Of a DNA stretch of 10,587 bases, positions 1 to 6,787 are shown one piece after another; the first letter of the stretch is position 1, and each line of letters opens with the position of its first letter. Below the pieces are notes generated by a model, which did no database searches, had not been told where the DNA came from, and saw nothing but the letters and a program-made list of their open reading frames with translations. The translations under genes and the position numbers were made by a program. The stretch covers positions 1 to 10,587 of the forward strand of contig CANGZX010000008.1 in NCBI GenBank assembly GCA_947458775.1. Reading direction: 5' to 3'. This DNA comes from Sphingobacteriaceae bacterium. Its GTDB lineage: Bacteria; Bacteroidota; Bacteroidia; Sphingobacteriales; Sphingobacteriaceae.

Positions 1-960
1 GTTTCGGGTCATTATGATTCTAGAGCTTCGGATGTGCTTGACGCCCAAATTGCTGCACCTGGCGCCAATGACGATGCTTCGGGTACGGCTGTTGCCATGG
101 AATTGGCACGTGTAATGAGTAAAAAGCAGTTCAATTGTACCCTCATTTTTGTGGCTATGGTGGGCGAAGAGCAAGGTTTGTACGGCGCTACCAATTTGGC
201 AAAACGTGCTAAAGAAGAGAAATGGAACCTAACCGGCATGATTACTAACGATATTGTAGGCAATACCTATGGCATAGAAACCGATTTAAAAGATAACCGC
301 AGTGTTCGCATTTTTAGTGAAGGAGTTTCGCAGGCAGAAACTGCCGCTCAGGGTACTTTACGTACCAGTATTGGTTCTGAGAACGATGGTTTTGCACGTC
401 AATTTGCCCGCTATTGCAAAGAAGTGGGAGAGCGCTATGTAGATCAATTGGATGTGAAACTCATTTTTAGAAGAGACCGCTATTTACGTGGCGGCGATCA
501 TACGCCTTTTTCGCAGCAAGGTTTTGCGGCCATACGGGTTACCGAAATGAATGAGAATTTCAATCGGCAGCACCAAAACGTTCGCGTAGAGAAAGGAGTA
601 GATTATGGCGATACCCCCGATTTTGTAGATTACAACTATACCCAAAAAGTGGCCCGCATGAATTTAGCAGCTTTGGCCAATTTGGCTTTGGCACCTCAAG
701 AGCCGCAGCAAGTTAAAATACTAACTACCGAACTTACCAATAAAACAAGTTTGAAATGGACTGCTCCGACAGGAGAAAAGCCACTGGGTTATTATGTGGT
801 AATGAGAGAAACCAGTAGCCCTATTTGGGAACGTAAGTTTTTTGTAAGTGGCACCCAGGCTACTTTCAACTATTCAAAAGACAACTACATTTTCGGTGTA
901 CAAGCCGTAGATGCGGACGGGCACGAAAGTTTGGTGGTTTTGCCTTTGCCAGGCCGATAG
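1..960 (+). CDS. M28 family zinc metallopeptidase, C-terminal part (partial at left edge)
   Basis: The frame is open from base 1, so the gene begins left of the window; the GTG at 34 is internal. About 319 residues are visible. They carry the co-catalytic zinc site of the M28 family in order: His4 of GHYDS, Asp24 of GANDDASGT (20 residues after the His, as in Aeromonas-type aminopeptidase), Glu56-Glu57 of GEEQGLYG (general base and zinc ligand), Asp84 of TNDIVGN, and His167 of GGDHTPFSQQGF. Residues from about 245 to the end (PQQVKILTTELTNKTSLKWT onward) look like one fibronectin-III-like beta domain. Family knowledge suggests an exported aminopeptidase or carboxypeptidase that trims peptides; the signal peptide would lie outside the window. 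All metal ligands seen are intact, so it should be active. Substrate specificity cannot be read from this. It converges on the small minus-strand gene with only one base between the stops. Confidence 0.9.
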   Translation, partial: VSGHYDSRASDVLDAQIAAPGANDDASGTAVAMELARVMSKKQFNCTLIFVAMVGEEQGLYGATNLAKRAKEEKWNLTGMITNDIVGNTYGIETDLKDNRSVRIFSEGVSQAETAAQGTLRTSIGSENDGFARQFARYCKEVGERYVDQLDVKLIFRRDRYLRGGDHTPFSQQGFAAIRVTEMNENFNRQHQNVRVEKGVDYGDTPDFVDYNYTQKVARMNLAALANLALAPQEPQQVKILTTELTNKTSLKWTAPTGEKPLGYYVVMRETSSPIWERKFFVSGTQATFNYSKDNYIFGVQAVDADGHESLVVLPLPGR

Positions 961-961
961 A

Positions 962-1153
962 TTATTTCCAGCTAAATAAAGCGTATACAGATTTAACCAA
1001 CACTTCGGTAGAGGGCATTTGGAAATGAATGCTAGCGCTGTATTTTTCCATAGGAATTTGCATATCACTTTGCGTAGCCAAATACACAATACCCACTAAT
1101 ACAGGAATTAATACTAGGATAAAGGGAGAAACAGCAGCTTTTTTATTTTTCAT
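962..1153 (-). CDS. Small single-pass membrane protein, unknown function
   Basis: A 63-residue frame starts at ATG 1153-1151 with MKNKKAAVSPFILVL. It has a lysine-rich N-terminus, one strongly hydrophobic helix at about residues 9-27, and a short mixed tail (residues 28-63) ending in VYALFSWK. This charge and helix layout fits a small inner-membrane protein with its N-terminus inside and its tail in the periplasm. It lies 69 bases downstream of metK on the same strand, so it may be cotranscribed with metK, although no clear promoter or terminator separates them. I do not recognise a family. An overlapping frame on the same strand (1089-874) runs into the peptidase gene and looks like a shadow. 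The gene is probably real because of its membrane-protein pattern and position, but its short length keeps confidence moderate. Confidence 0.55.
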   Translation of the reverse strand: MKNKKAAVSPFILVLIPVLVGIVYLATQSDMQIPMEKYSASIHFQMPSTEVLVKSVYALFSWK

Positions 1154-1222
1154 GGCGCAATATTTTTACAAATAACGGGTAAATTACCGAATTCGTATCC
1201 TTAAAAAATGTTAAATTTTCAC

Positions 1223-2476
1223 TTATATGCTAAATGATTGTTTAATGGTTTCGATGTAGTCTAGTTTTTCCCAGGTAAATAATTCCACCTCAAGGGTTTT
1301 GCTTTCGCCATTGGCGCCAATAAAGGTTTTACGTACGGTTTCATTTTTACGTCCCATATGTCCGTAGGCGGCAGTTTCCGAATACATTGGTGTGCGTAAT
1401 TTTAAACGAGTTTCAATGCCGTAAGGGGTCATATCAAAAATCTCCTCAATTTTCTTAGCAATTTCGCCATCGCTTAAGCCCACTTTGGCGGTACCGTTGG
1501 TATTTACATAAATGCCCATTGGGTTTTTTACGCCAATAGCATACGATACCTGAACCAATACCTCATCGCAAACGCCGGCAGCCACTAAATTTTTAGCAAT
1601 GTGTCGGGTGGCGTATGCCGCAGAGCGGTCTACTTTAGAAGGATCTTTTCCGGAAAAGGCACCACCACCATGGGCGCCTTTACCGCCGTAGGTATCTACA
1701 ATAATTTTGCGTCCGGTTAAGCCGGTATCGCCGTGTGGGCCACCAATAACAAATTTGCCGGTTGGGTTTATATGGTAAATAATTTTATCGGTAAACAAGG
1801 CTTGAAGCTCTGGTTTTAGGTGTTTTTTAACACGAGGAATTAATATGTTGATGATGTCTTTTTTGATTTGCTCTTGCATGGCTTTCTCTTCCGCAAAATC
1901 ATCGTGTTGGGTAGATATCACAATGGCATCAATGCGAACGGGTTTATGATCGTCGCTATACTCAATGGTTACTTGCGATTTTGCATCGGGGCGCAAATAG
2001 CTAATTTCTTTTCCTTCTCTGCGAAGGGCCGCTAATTCAATTAATAGTTTGTGCGACAAATCGAGTGCCAATGGCATGTAATTGTCGGTTTCATTAGTAG
2101 CATAACCAAACATCATGCCTTGGTCGCCGGCACCTTGATCTTGCTTGTTTTGGCGCTCAACGCCTTGGTTAATATCGCCCGATTGCTCGTGAATAGCCGA
2201 TAATATGCCGCACGAGTTTGCCTCAAACATGTATTCCGATTTGGTATATCCAATTTTTCGGATGACTTCTCGGGTAATTTTTTGAACATCTAAATAGGTA
2301 CTCGATTTTACCTCACCGGCTAAAATTACCTGGCCGGTAGTAACCAAAGTTTCGCAGGCTACCTTCGAATCGGCATCCCAGGCTAAAAAATTATCAATTA
2401 AAGCATCCGAAATTTGATCGGCTACTTTGTCTGGGTGACCTTCTGATACTGATTCTGAGGTAAATAAATAAGGCAT
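1223..2476 (-). CDS. metK: S-adenosylmethionine synthetase (methionine adenosyltransferase)
   Basis: This 417-residue protein makes SAM from L-methionine and ATP, releasing phosphate and pyrophosphate, in the cytoplasm, and supplies methyl groups for the cell. The family motifs are all present: GHPDK at residues 13-17 near the N-terminus, the GAGDQG hexapeptide at 115-120, [13 protein letters not shown] at about 245-257, and the glycine-rich GGGAFSGKD signature at 270-278 followed by KVDRSAAY. The length is somewhat above the roughly 384 residues of E. coli MetK; part of the surplus may be the charged stretch at about residues 195-230. The ATG at 2476 gives the conserved opening [17 protein letters not shown], so the start is secure. 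Its leader contains a SAM-II riboswitch match, which implies feedback repression by the enzyme's own product. It is transcribed divergently from the lipid kinase gene. Confidence 0.98.
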   Translation of the reverse strand: MPYLFTSESVSEGHPDKVADQISDALIDNFLAWDADSKVACETLVTTGQVILAGEVKSSTYLDVQKITREVIRKIGYTKSEYMFEANSCGILSAIHEQSGDINQGVERQNKQDQGAGDQGMMFGYATNETDNYMPLALDLSHKLLIELAALRREGKEISYLRPDAKSQVTIEYSDDHKPVRIDAIVISTQHDDFAEEKAMQEQIKKDIINILIPRVKKHLKPELQALFTDKIIYHINPTGKFVIGGPHGDTGLTGRKIIVDTYGGKGAHGGGAFSGKDPSKVDRSAAYATRHIAKNLVAAGVCDEVLVQVSYAIGVKNPMGIYVNTNGTAKVGLSDGEIAKKIEEIFDMTPYGIETRLKLRTPMYSETAAYGHMGRKNETVRKTFIGANGESKTLEVELFTWEKLDYIETIKQSFSI

Positions 2477-2531
2477 TTTTTCTGGTTTAAACGTGTATAA
2501 CTAAATAAAGCAGAAAATGGAGGGTTAAATA

Positions 2532-2553
2532 GGTTGAAAAACCTTGGGGTTTT
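2532..2553 (-). promoter_or_regulatory. Possible riboswitch expression platform: two mutually exclusive hairpins
   Basis: Just after the aptamer, the minus strand can form AAAACC-CCAA-GGTTTT (2553-2538), whose 5' arm is the end of the aptamer tail GCTAAAACC, followed by one more T. The same GGTT can instead pair with AACC further down (GGTT-TTTC-AACC, 2543-2532). The two stems share 2543-2540 and exclude each other. Ligand binding that ties up the GCTAAAA tail could therefore change which stem forms. Both stems are short and the U-run is weak, so whether they control transcription, translation or nothing is not known. Confidence 0.3.
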
Positions 2554-2599
2554 AGCAATTTTTTAACGTGGTTGCAAGCAACTCAAATCGATCCACTTT
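2546..2599 (-). promoter_or_regulatory. SAM-II riboswitch aptamer in the metK leader
   Basis: Read on the minus strand, this stretch contains in order the conserved pieces of the SAM-II (metX-type) aptamer: the P1 5' arm GTGG (2596-2593), the loop element GATTTGA (2589-2583), the nearly invariant CTTGCAACCACGTTAAA (2578-2562) carrying the P1 3' arm CCAC (2571-2568), and the 3' pseudoknot tail GCTAAAA (2556-2550). GTGG and CCAC pair exactly. The spacing is compact, about 50 nt in total, as expected for this class. SAM-II RNAs bind SAM as an H-type pseudoknot and lower expression of downstream methionine or SAM genes; a SAM synthetase downstream fits that role. The aptamer would lie at the very 5' end of the transcript from the promoter box at 2615-2608. 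The identification comes from recalled consensus, not a covariance search; the pseudoknot pairing was not folded. Confidence 0.82.
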
Positions 2600-2607
2600 T
2601 TGCATCA

Positions 2608-2615
2608 CAAAAGTA
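2608..2615 (-). promoter_or_regulatory. Probable metK promoter, Bacteroidota -7 box
   Basis: The minus strand reads TACTTTTG, an exact match to the Bacteroidota TAnnTTTG -7 element. I see no clear TTG -33 element 19-23 bases further upstream, so only half of the promoter is convincing. Transcription would begin around 2600-2604, placing the SAM-II aptamer immediately at the 5' end and giving a leader of about 125 nt before the metK ATG. Confidence 0.6.
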
Positions 2616-2677
2616 CAACAATTTTTAAATTCTTAAATATTTGGCCTTAATTTGTCTCACATTAACAAAACAACTCG

Positions 2678-3550
2678 TTGAGCAAGCAATTACTTTTCCT
2701 CATCAATCCTATAGCTGGCGGTAAATCTAAAACCCGAATACCTGGTTTAATACGTCAGCATATAAATGCCAGTAAGTTTGACTATCGGTATCGCTTTACC
2801 GAGTATGTGGGTCATGCCCGTGAATTGGCTAAGGAAGCTATTGAGGATGGAGTAGATGTAGTGGTAGCCGTGGGAGGCGATGGCACCATTAATGAGGTGG
2901 CTTCTTCTTTGGTGGGTAGCCCCGTATATATGGGTATTGTGCCTATGGGTTCGGGCAATGGCTTGGCAACGGCTTTAGGTATTTCGCTTCATCCGGCAAA
3001 AGCCATTCAGCAATTAAACACCTCTTCGGCGCATTTGGTAGATTCGGCTAGTATTAATGGTCATCCTATTTTTAATGTAAGTGGTATGGGTTTTGATGCC
3101 GAAATAAGTGCACTTTTTGCTAAAGAAACCGATAGGGGTTTGTGGGGATATGTTAAAAATACGCTTTCGGCCATTATTAAGTATCAACCGCAAGAGTATA
3201 CCCTAGAACTAAATGGTGAGACCATTCAAAGGACTGCATTTATGATTAGTTTGGCTAATTCTACTCAGTTTGGAAATAACGCACATATTTCGCCGGAGGC
3301 TTCTATTACCGATGGATTGTTGGATATTTGTGTGGTTAAACCCTTTCCCTTGTATAAATTTCCGCTATTGGCTTATCGGTTATTTAGTCGTACGGCACAT
3401 AAATCGTCGTTTATAGAAATTTATAAATCCAAAGAAACCACCATTACTCGTAGCCAAGAAGGCCCGGTGCATTTAGATGGGGAGCCCATTGTATTAGGTA
3501 CCAAATTGCATATTGTGTTGCATCCGGCTAGTTTATATTTAATGTATTAG
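2678..3550 (+). CDS. Diacylglycerol/lipid kinase family protein (YegS/DgkB-like)
   Basis: This 290-residue soluble protein belongs to the DAGK catalytic-domain family, which phosphorylates diacylglycerol or related lipids with ATP at the membrane surface and so returns diacylglycerol to phospholipid synthesis. Visible features are NPIAGGKSK at 10-18, the nucleotide-binding [10 protein letters not shown] at 66-75, [14 protein letters not shown] at 89-102, [12 protein letters not shown] at 132-143 and a C-terminal VHLDGEPI carrying the conserved late Asp. The start is TTG at 2678: an in-frame stop (TAA, 2663-2665) lies 15 bases upstream, no ATG lies between, and [15 protein letters not shown] is the expected family N-terminus. 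A weak -7-like box TTAATTTG (2647-2654) lies upstream, which would give a leader of roughly 20 bases. The gene diverges from metK and is followed after 2 bp by the SUI1 gene, so the two are probably cotranscribed. The true lipid substrate cannot be told from sequence. Confidence 0.92.
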   Translation: MSKQLLFLINPIAGGKSKTRIPGLIRQHINASKFDYRYRFTEYVGHARELAKEAIEDGVDVVVAVGGDGTINEVASSLVGSPVYMGIVPMGSGNGLATALGISLHPAKAIQQLNTSSAHLVDSASINGHPIFNVSGMGFDAEISALFAKETDRGLWGYVKNTLSAIIKYQPQEYTLELNGETIQRTAFMISLANSTQFGNNAHISPEASITDGLLDICVVKPFPLYKFPLLAYRLFSRTAHKSSFIEIYKSKETTITRSQEGPVHLDGEPIVLGTKLHIVLHPASLYLMY

Positions 3551-3552
3551 GC

Positions 3553-3897
3553 ATGTCTAAAAAGAACAATTCTTGGGGAGGTATTATGTTTTCTACCGAT
3601 CCCGATTTTACCTATGAACCAGAAAGTAATGCGGTAGAAGAAACCCTGCCCCCAGCGCAACAAGATTTACGAGTACAGCTCGATCGTAAACAACGGGGAG
3701 GCAAATCGGTAACCCTAATTACCGGCTTTATTGGCAACTCTGCCGATTTAGAGGCGCTTGGTAAAAAACTCAAACAAAAATGCGGAGTGGGAGGTAGTGC
3801 TAAAGATGGAGAGATTTTGGTTCAGGGCGATTTCAGAGATAAGGTACTGCAATTGCTTTTAGCCGATGGCTATAAAGTGAAAAAAATAGGTGGCTAG
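3553..3897 (+). CDS. SUI1/YciH-like translation initiation factor family protein
   Basis: This 114-residue protein has a charged, poorly conserved N-terminus (1-37) and a SUI1/eIF1-type domain at about 38-112. The domain shows [19 protein letters not shown], then the helix [28 protein letters not shown] and the closing [21 protein letters not shown]. This pattern (basic RxxRGGK loop, then K-K-C-G-V-G-G) is the family hallmark. Bacterial homologues such as YciH bind the 30S subunit and influence the fidelity of start-codon choice, but their physiological role is not settled. The ATG lies 2 bases after the lipid kinase stop, which suggests translational coupling. The pairing with a lipid kinase shows no obvious functional logic. 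Confidence 0.9.
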   Translation: MSKKNNSWGGIMFSTDPDFTYEPESNAVEETLPPAQQDLRVQLDRKQRGGKSVTLITGFIGNSADLEALGKKLKQKCGVGGSAKDGEILVQGDFRDKVLQLLLADGYKVKKIGG

Positions 3898-3999
3898 TTA
3901 ATCCACCAAAAAAGCCTTATCAGCTTATTTTTAGCAGTTTTTGGCTTAGTGTTTTGTGTACAATTAGCTATTTTTTTAACTAATTTTTAGCCTAAATCG

Positions 4000-4028
4000 T
4001 TGTAGTTCTTCTTAATTTTATACGTTTT
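4000..4028 (+). promoter_or_regulatory. Probable pckA promoter
   Basis: TTG at 4000-4002 and TACGTTTT at 4021-4028 are 18 bases apart. This fits the Bacteroidota -33 TTG / -7 TAnnTTTG pattern except for the last base of the -7 box. Transcription would start near 4035, giving a very short leader before the ATG at 4054. No Shine-Dalgarno sequence is visible, which is usual in this phylum. Confidence 0.45.
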
Positions 4029-4053
4029 CTTTACTTATTCGAAAACAGAATTT

Positions 4054-5658
4054 ATGAGCTACAACGCAATTGCTACCCCCGATTTGTCCTATTTGCAAAT
4101 CCAAGCTAACAAGCAAGTTTTTTATCAACTATCGGCTTCCGAATTAGTGGAACATGCACTAAAAAATGGCGAAGGCACCTTAGCTGATTCAGGCGCATTG
4201 GCAGTAGATACCGGAAAATTTACGGGTCGCTCTCCCAAAGACCGCTTTATTGTAGAAGATGAGTTAACCAAAGACGCTGTTTGGTGGGGCGATATCAATC
4301 AGAAGTTTGATGCAGCCAAGTTTGATGCACTTTACTTAAAAGTTGCAAATTATTTGGCCGAGCAAAAGTTGTATGTACGTGATGCCTATGCTTGTGCCGA
4401 TCCGGCCTACAGGTTAAACATTCGGGTGCTTACCGAAATGGCTTACCAAAATTTATTCGCCCACCATCTATTTCTGAGGCCTGCAGTTACCGAGCTAGGT
4501 GCTGTGCCTGAGTGGACTATTTTGGCCGCTCCGGGATTTATGGCTGAGCCCGAGCTAGATGGTACCCGTCAACCTAATTTTTGCATACTCAATTTTAGTA
4601 AACGCATAATTTTAATTGGTGGCACGGGCTATACCGGCGAAATAAAAAAAGGAATTTTTGCAGTATTAAATCTCTTATTGCCACATACCCAAGATGTACT
4701 TTCTATGCATTGCTCCATAAATGAGGGTAAAGCGGGCGATACCGCAGTGTTTTTTGGCTTATCGGGTACGGGAAAAACCACACTTTCTGCGGACCCAACC
4801 AGAGATTTAATAGGCGATGATGAACATGGTTGGAGTGAAAACGCTGTATTTAATTTTGAGGGTGGATGTTATGCAAAATGTGTAGACCTTAGCCCCGAAA
4901 AAGAACCAGAAATTTATAAAGCTATTAAATCTGGGTCTTTATTAGAGAATATAAATTACTTCCCTGGCACCAACACGGTTGATTTTTCGAACATTGAAAA
5001 AACAGAAAATACCCGGGTAGCCTACCCCATTGAGTATATAAATCATGCTAAGGTGCCTTCTATTGGCCCAGCACCAAAAAACATTTTTTTCTTAACAGCA
5101 GATGCGTTTGGCGTATTGCCTCCCATTGCCAAACTAACTAGTGCCCAGGCTATGTATCACTTCATTTCGGGCTATACGGCTAAAGTTGCTGGCACAGAGG
5201 CCGGTATTGCTGAGCCTCAGGCTACATTTTCTGCCTGCTTCGGTAAAGCCTTTATGCCACTTCATCCTACTGTTTATGCGCATTTATTAGGCGAAAAATT
5301 AGAAAAAGAGCAAGTAAAGGTTTGGCTAGTTAATACCGGGTGGACGGGCGGACCCTATGGTATAGGCACCCGAATGAAACTCTCATACACTAGAGCTATT
5401 ATTACTGCGGTACTTACTGGCGAACTAGAAAATGCTTCGTTTGAGCAAGATCCTTTATTTGGCTTTGCTATACCAACAACGTGTAGCGGTGTACCCTCAG
5501 AAGTATTAAATCCACGCAATACTTGGGCCGATAAAAAAGCATATGATGCAAAAGCTAGTGAGCTTGCTCAGGATTTTATCGCCAACTTTACTCAATTTGC
5601 AAACTTTGCCAATGCCGAAATACGATTGGCTAGCCCAAGAACATCTGTTTCGGTTTAA
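4054..5658 (+). CDS. pckA: Phosphoenolpyruvate carboxykinase (ATP)
   Basis: This 534-residue cytoplasmic enzyme interconverts oxaloacetate plus ATP with phosphoenolpyruvate, CO2 and ADP; it is the entry step of gluconeogenesis and in some anaerobes runs toward oxaloacetate. It is the ATP-dependent type. Evidence: FTGRSPKDRFIVED at 56-69 with the oxaloacetate-binding Arg59, the kinase-1a P-loop GLSGTGKTTLSADP starting at 235 with Lys241, the metal-binding LIGDDEHGW with Asp255-Asp256, NFEGGCYAK just after, and NTGWTGGPYGIGTRMKLSYTRAII near the C-terminus, which contains nucleotide-binding residues. Length is normal for the family. The ATG at 4054 gives a compact N-terminus without a signal peptide. 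It appears to be a single-gene unit with its own promoter; the next gene, exbB, starts 206 bases later behind another promoter box. Confidence 0.97.
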   Translation: MSYNAIATPDLSYLQIQANKQVFYQLSASELVEHALKNGEGTLADSGALAVDTGKFTGRSPKDRFIVEDELTKDAVWWGDINQKFDAAKFDALYLKVANYLAEQKLYVRDAYACADPAYRLNIRVLTEMAYQNLFAHHLFLRPAVTELGAVPEWTILAAPGFMAEPELDGTRQPNFCILNFSKRIILIGGTGYTGEIKKGIFAVLNLLLPHTQDVLSMHCSINEGKAGDTAVFFGLSGTGKTTLSADPTRDLIGDDEHGWSENAVFNFEGGCYAKCVDLSPEKEPEIYKAIKSGSLLENINYFPGTNTVDFSNIEKTENTRVAYPIEYINHAKVPSIGPAPKNIFFLTADAFGVLPPIAKLTSAQAMYHFISGYTAKVAGTEAGIAEPQATFSACFGKAFMPLHPTVYAHLLGEKLEKEQVKVWLVNTGWTGGPYGIGTRMKLSYTRAIITAVLTGELENASFEQDPLFGFAIPTTCSGVPSEVLNPRNTWADKKAYDAKASELAQDFIANFTQFANFANAEIRLASPRTSVSV

Positions 5659-5784
5659 ACAATAAATTAAATTTTCGTGTACACTTGCAATTGCAAAAAA
5701 AAATAGTTTTCATTGCATATTATTAGCGACGAAAAAAATTAAGTAACAAAACCGTCACTAAGTATTTTTTTAGGTTGAAAAGCA

Positions 5785-5792
5785 TATTTTTG
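5785..5792 (+). promoter_or_regulatory. Probable promoter of the exbB operon, -7 box
   Basis: TATTTTTG matches the Bacteroidota TAnnTTTG -7 element exactly. No good TTG lies 19-23 bases upstream; a TTG at 5775 is too close. The start would be near 5798, leaving a leader of about 65 bases that is very A-rich and contains no Shine-Dalgarno sequence, typical of strongly translated genes in this phylum. The rest of the 5659-5864 gap holds two small palindromes (GTGTACAC and TTGCAATTGCAA near 5678-5697) and an A9 run but nothing I can call a terminator. Confidence 0.5.
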
Positions 5793-5864
5793 TGATCCAG
5801 TAAAAAAATAAAAAACTAATTAATTTATAATTTAAACAAAACCAAAAACTAAAATTTTAAAACA

Positions 5865-6692
5865 ATGGCAAACGCAACCAAAGCAGCAACTGCTAAAAAA
5901 GAGAATTCTGGTTCAAATCTTTTTGCAAGTTTATCAATCGTAATCTGTATCGTAGTAGGTATCATTTTATGGAAATTCGTTATGGGAAATTCTTCAAACT
6001 TTGAAGGCGGAGACGCAGAGAACGGTCATCCACTACCTGGCAATTATTTCGGAATGGTCTACAAAGGTGGTGCAGTAGTACCCGTATTAATGGGCTTATT
6101 CTTAATGGTAGTAGTATTCTCATTTGAACGTTTCTTTGTAATTAGCAAAGCTGCAGGAAAAGGCAACGTTGATGCTTTCGTCAAAAAAATCCAAGGCTTT
6201 TTAAGCGCTGGTAATATTGACGCTGCTTCTGCCGAGTGCGATAAACAAGAAGGATCTGTAGCAAACGTGATTAAATCAGGTTTGAAAAAATACAAAGAAG
6301 TAGAATCTGAAAAAAATATGGATACTGAGCAAAAATGCTTGGCTATTCAAAAAGATATAGAAGAAGCTACAGCCTTAGAAATGCCAATGTTGGAGCAAAA
6401 CTTAACCATTATCGCTACCTTGGTATCTATTGGTACTTTGATGGGTCTATTAGGTACCGTAACCGGTATGATTAAAGCCTTCTCGGCTTTGGCAACTGCT
6501 GGTGCACCAGATCAATCTCAATTAGCAAATGGTATTTCTGAAGCCTTAATTAATACTGCAACTGGTATTGCTACTTCAACTGTAGCCATAGTTATGTACA
6601 ATGTATTTACTTCTAAAATCGATAAATTAACCTATTCTATCGATGAGGCAGGTTTCTCCATTGTACAAACTTACGCCAGTACACATAAATAG
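5865..6692 (+). CDS. exbB: ExbB/TolQ/MotA-family proton channel protein
   Basis: This 275-residue inner-membrane protein is the channel subunit of the TonB motor, forming a ring around ExbD and passing protons to power TonB. Membrane segments are predicted at about 22-40 (SLSIVICIVVGIILWKFVM), 69-93 (GGAVVPVLMGLFLMVVVFSFERFFV), 180-208 (LTIIATLVSIGTLMGLLGTVTGMIKAF) and 222-248 (NGISEALINTATGIATSTVAIVMYNVF), with a cytoplasmic domain at about 95-178. The GLLGTVTGM and TATGIATST stretches are the family's conserved pore-lining threonine regions. E. coli ExbB has three helices; the first helix here is extra, preceded by a basic Ala/Lys tail. This is the first gene of the operon and is followed by a strong RNA hairpin before exbD1, which may set its excess over ExbD. 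The A-rich leader fits high expression. TolQ is an alternative name, but the tonB gene downstream favours ExbB. Confidence 0.93.
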   Translation: MANATKAATAKKENSGSNLFASLSIVICIVVGIILWKFVMGNSSNFEGGDAENGHPLPGNYFGMVYKGGAVVPVLMGLFLMVVVFSFERFFVISKAAGKGNVDAFVKKIQGFLSAGNIDAASAECDKQEGSVANVIKSGLKKYKEVESEKNMDTEQKCLAIQKDIEEATALEMPMLEQNLTIIATLVSIGTLMGLLGTVTGMIKAFSALATAGAPDQSQLANGISEALINTATGIATSTVAIVMYNVFTSKIDKLTYSIDEAGFSIVQTYASTHK

Positions 6693-6701
6693 TTTTTTGT
6701 T

Positions 6702-6739
6702 TATAAACTACCCCAAGGTAACCCCTTGGGGTGTTTATA
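6702..6739 (+). other. Strong intercistronic hairpin between exbB and exbD1
   Basis: The arms ATAAAC-T-ACCCCAAGG (6703-6718) and CCTTGGGGT-GTTTAT (6724-6738) pair over 15 bp with a single bulged T at 6709, closing a 5-base loop TAACC; one more pair (6702-6739) extends it. It begins 10 bases after the exbB stop and is not followed by a T-run, so it is not a canonical intrinsic terminator. The position suggests an mRNA 3'-end stabiliser, a processing site or a partial attenuator that would leave more exbB than exbD message; this role is inferred. Confidence 0.75.
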
Positions 6740-6787
6740 CGCATTAACTAATCATTTTGTACGTTTAATAGTAAAATCAGAGATACT

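Noticed and set aside
874..1089. Alternative minus-strand 71-codon frame overlapping the peptidase end
   Set aside because: Overlaps the M28 coding region and the better-supported 962-1153 frame; cysteine/tryptophan-rich composition looks non-coding.
1177..1190. Palindrome around GGTAAATTACC between metK and the small membrane gene
   Set aside because: Essentially no loop, no T-run on either strand; likely chance in AT-rich DNA.
3889..3907. Hairpin GGTGG/CCACC spanning the SUI1 stop codon
   Set aside because: Five pairs with a 9-base loop followed by A rather than T, and no minus-strand gene that would use it as a terminator.
3908..3932. Possible terminator AAGC-CTTATCA-GCTT followed by ATTTTT after the SUI1 gene
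   Set aside because: The stem is only 4 bp with an A bulge before the T-run; too weak to call.
5678..5704. Palindromes GTGTACAC and TTGCAATTGCAA with an A9 run after pckA, considered as an operator or terminator
   Set aside because: Short palindromes in AT-rich sequence with no loop; no copy elsewhere in the window to support a binding site.
6740..6787. Internal promoter before exbD1 (TTGTACGTTTAAT region)
   Set aside because: The box TACGTTTA only partly matches TAnnTTTG and no -33 element is suitably spaced.
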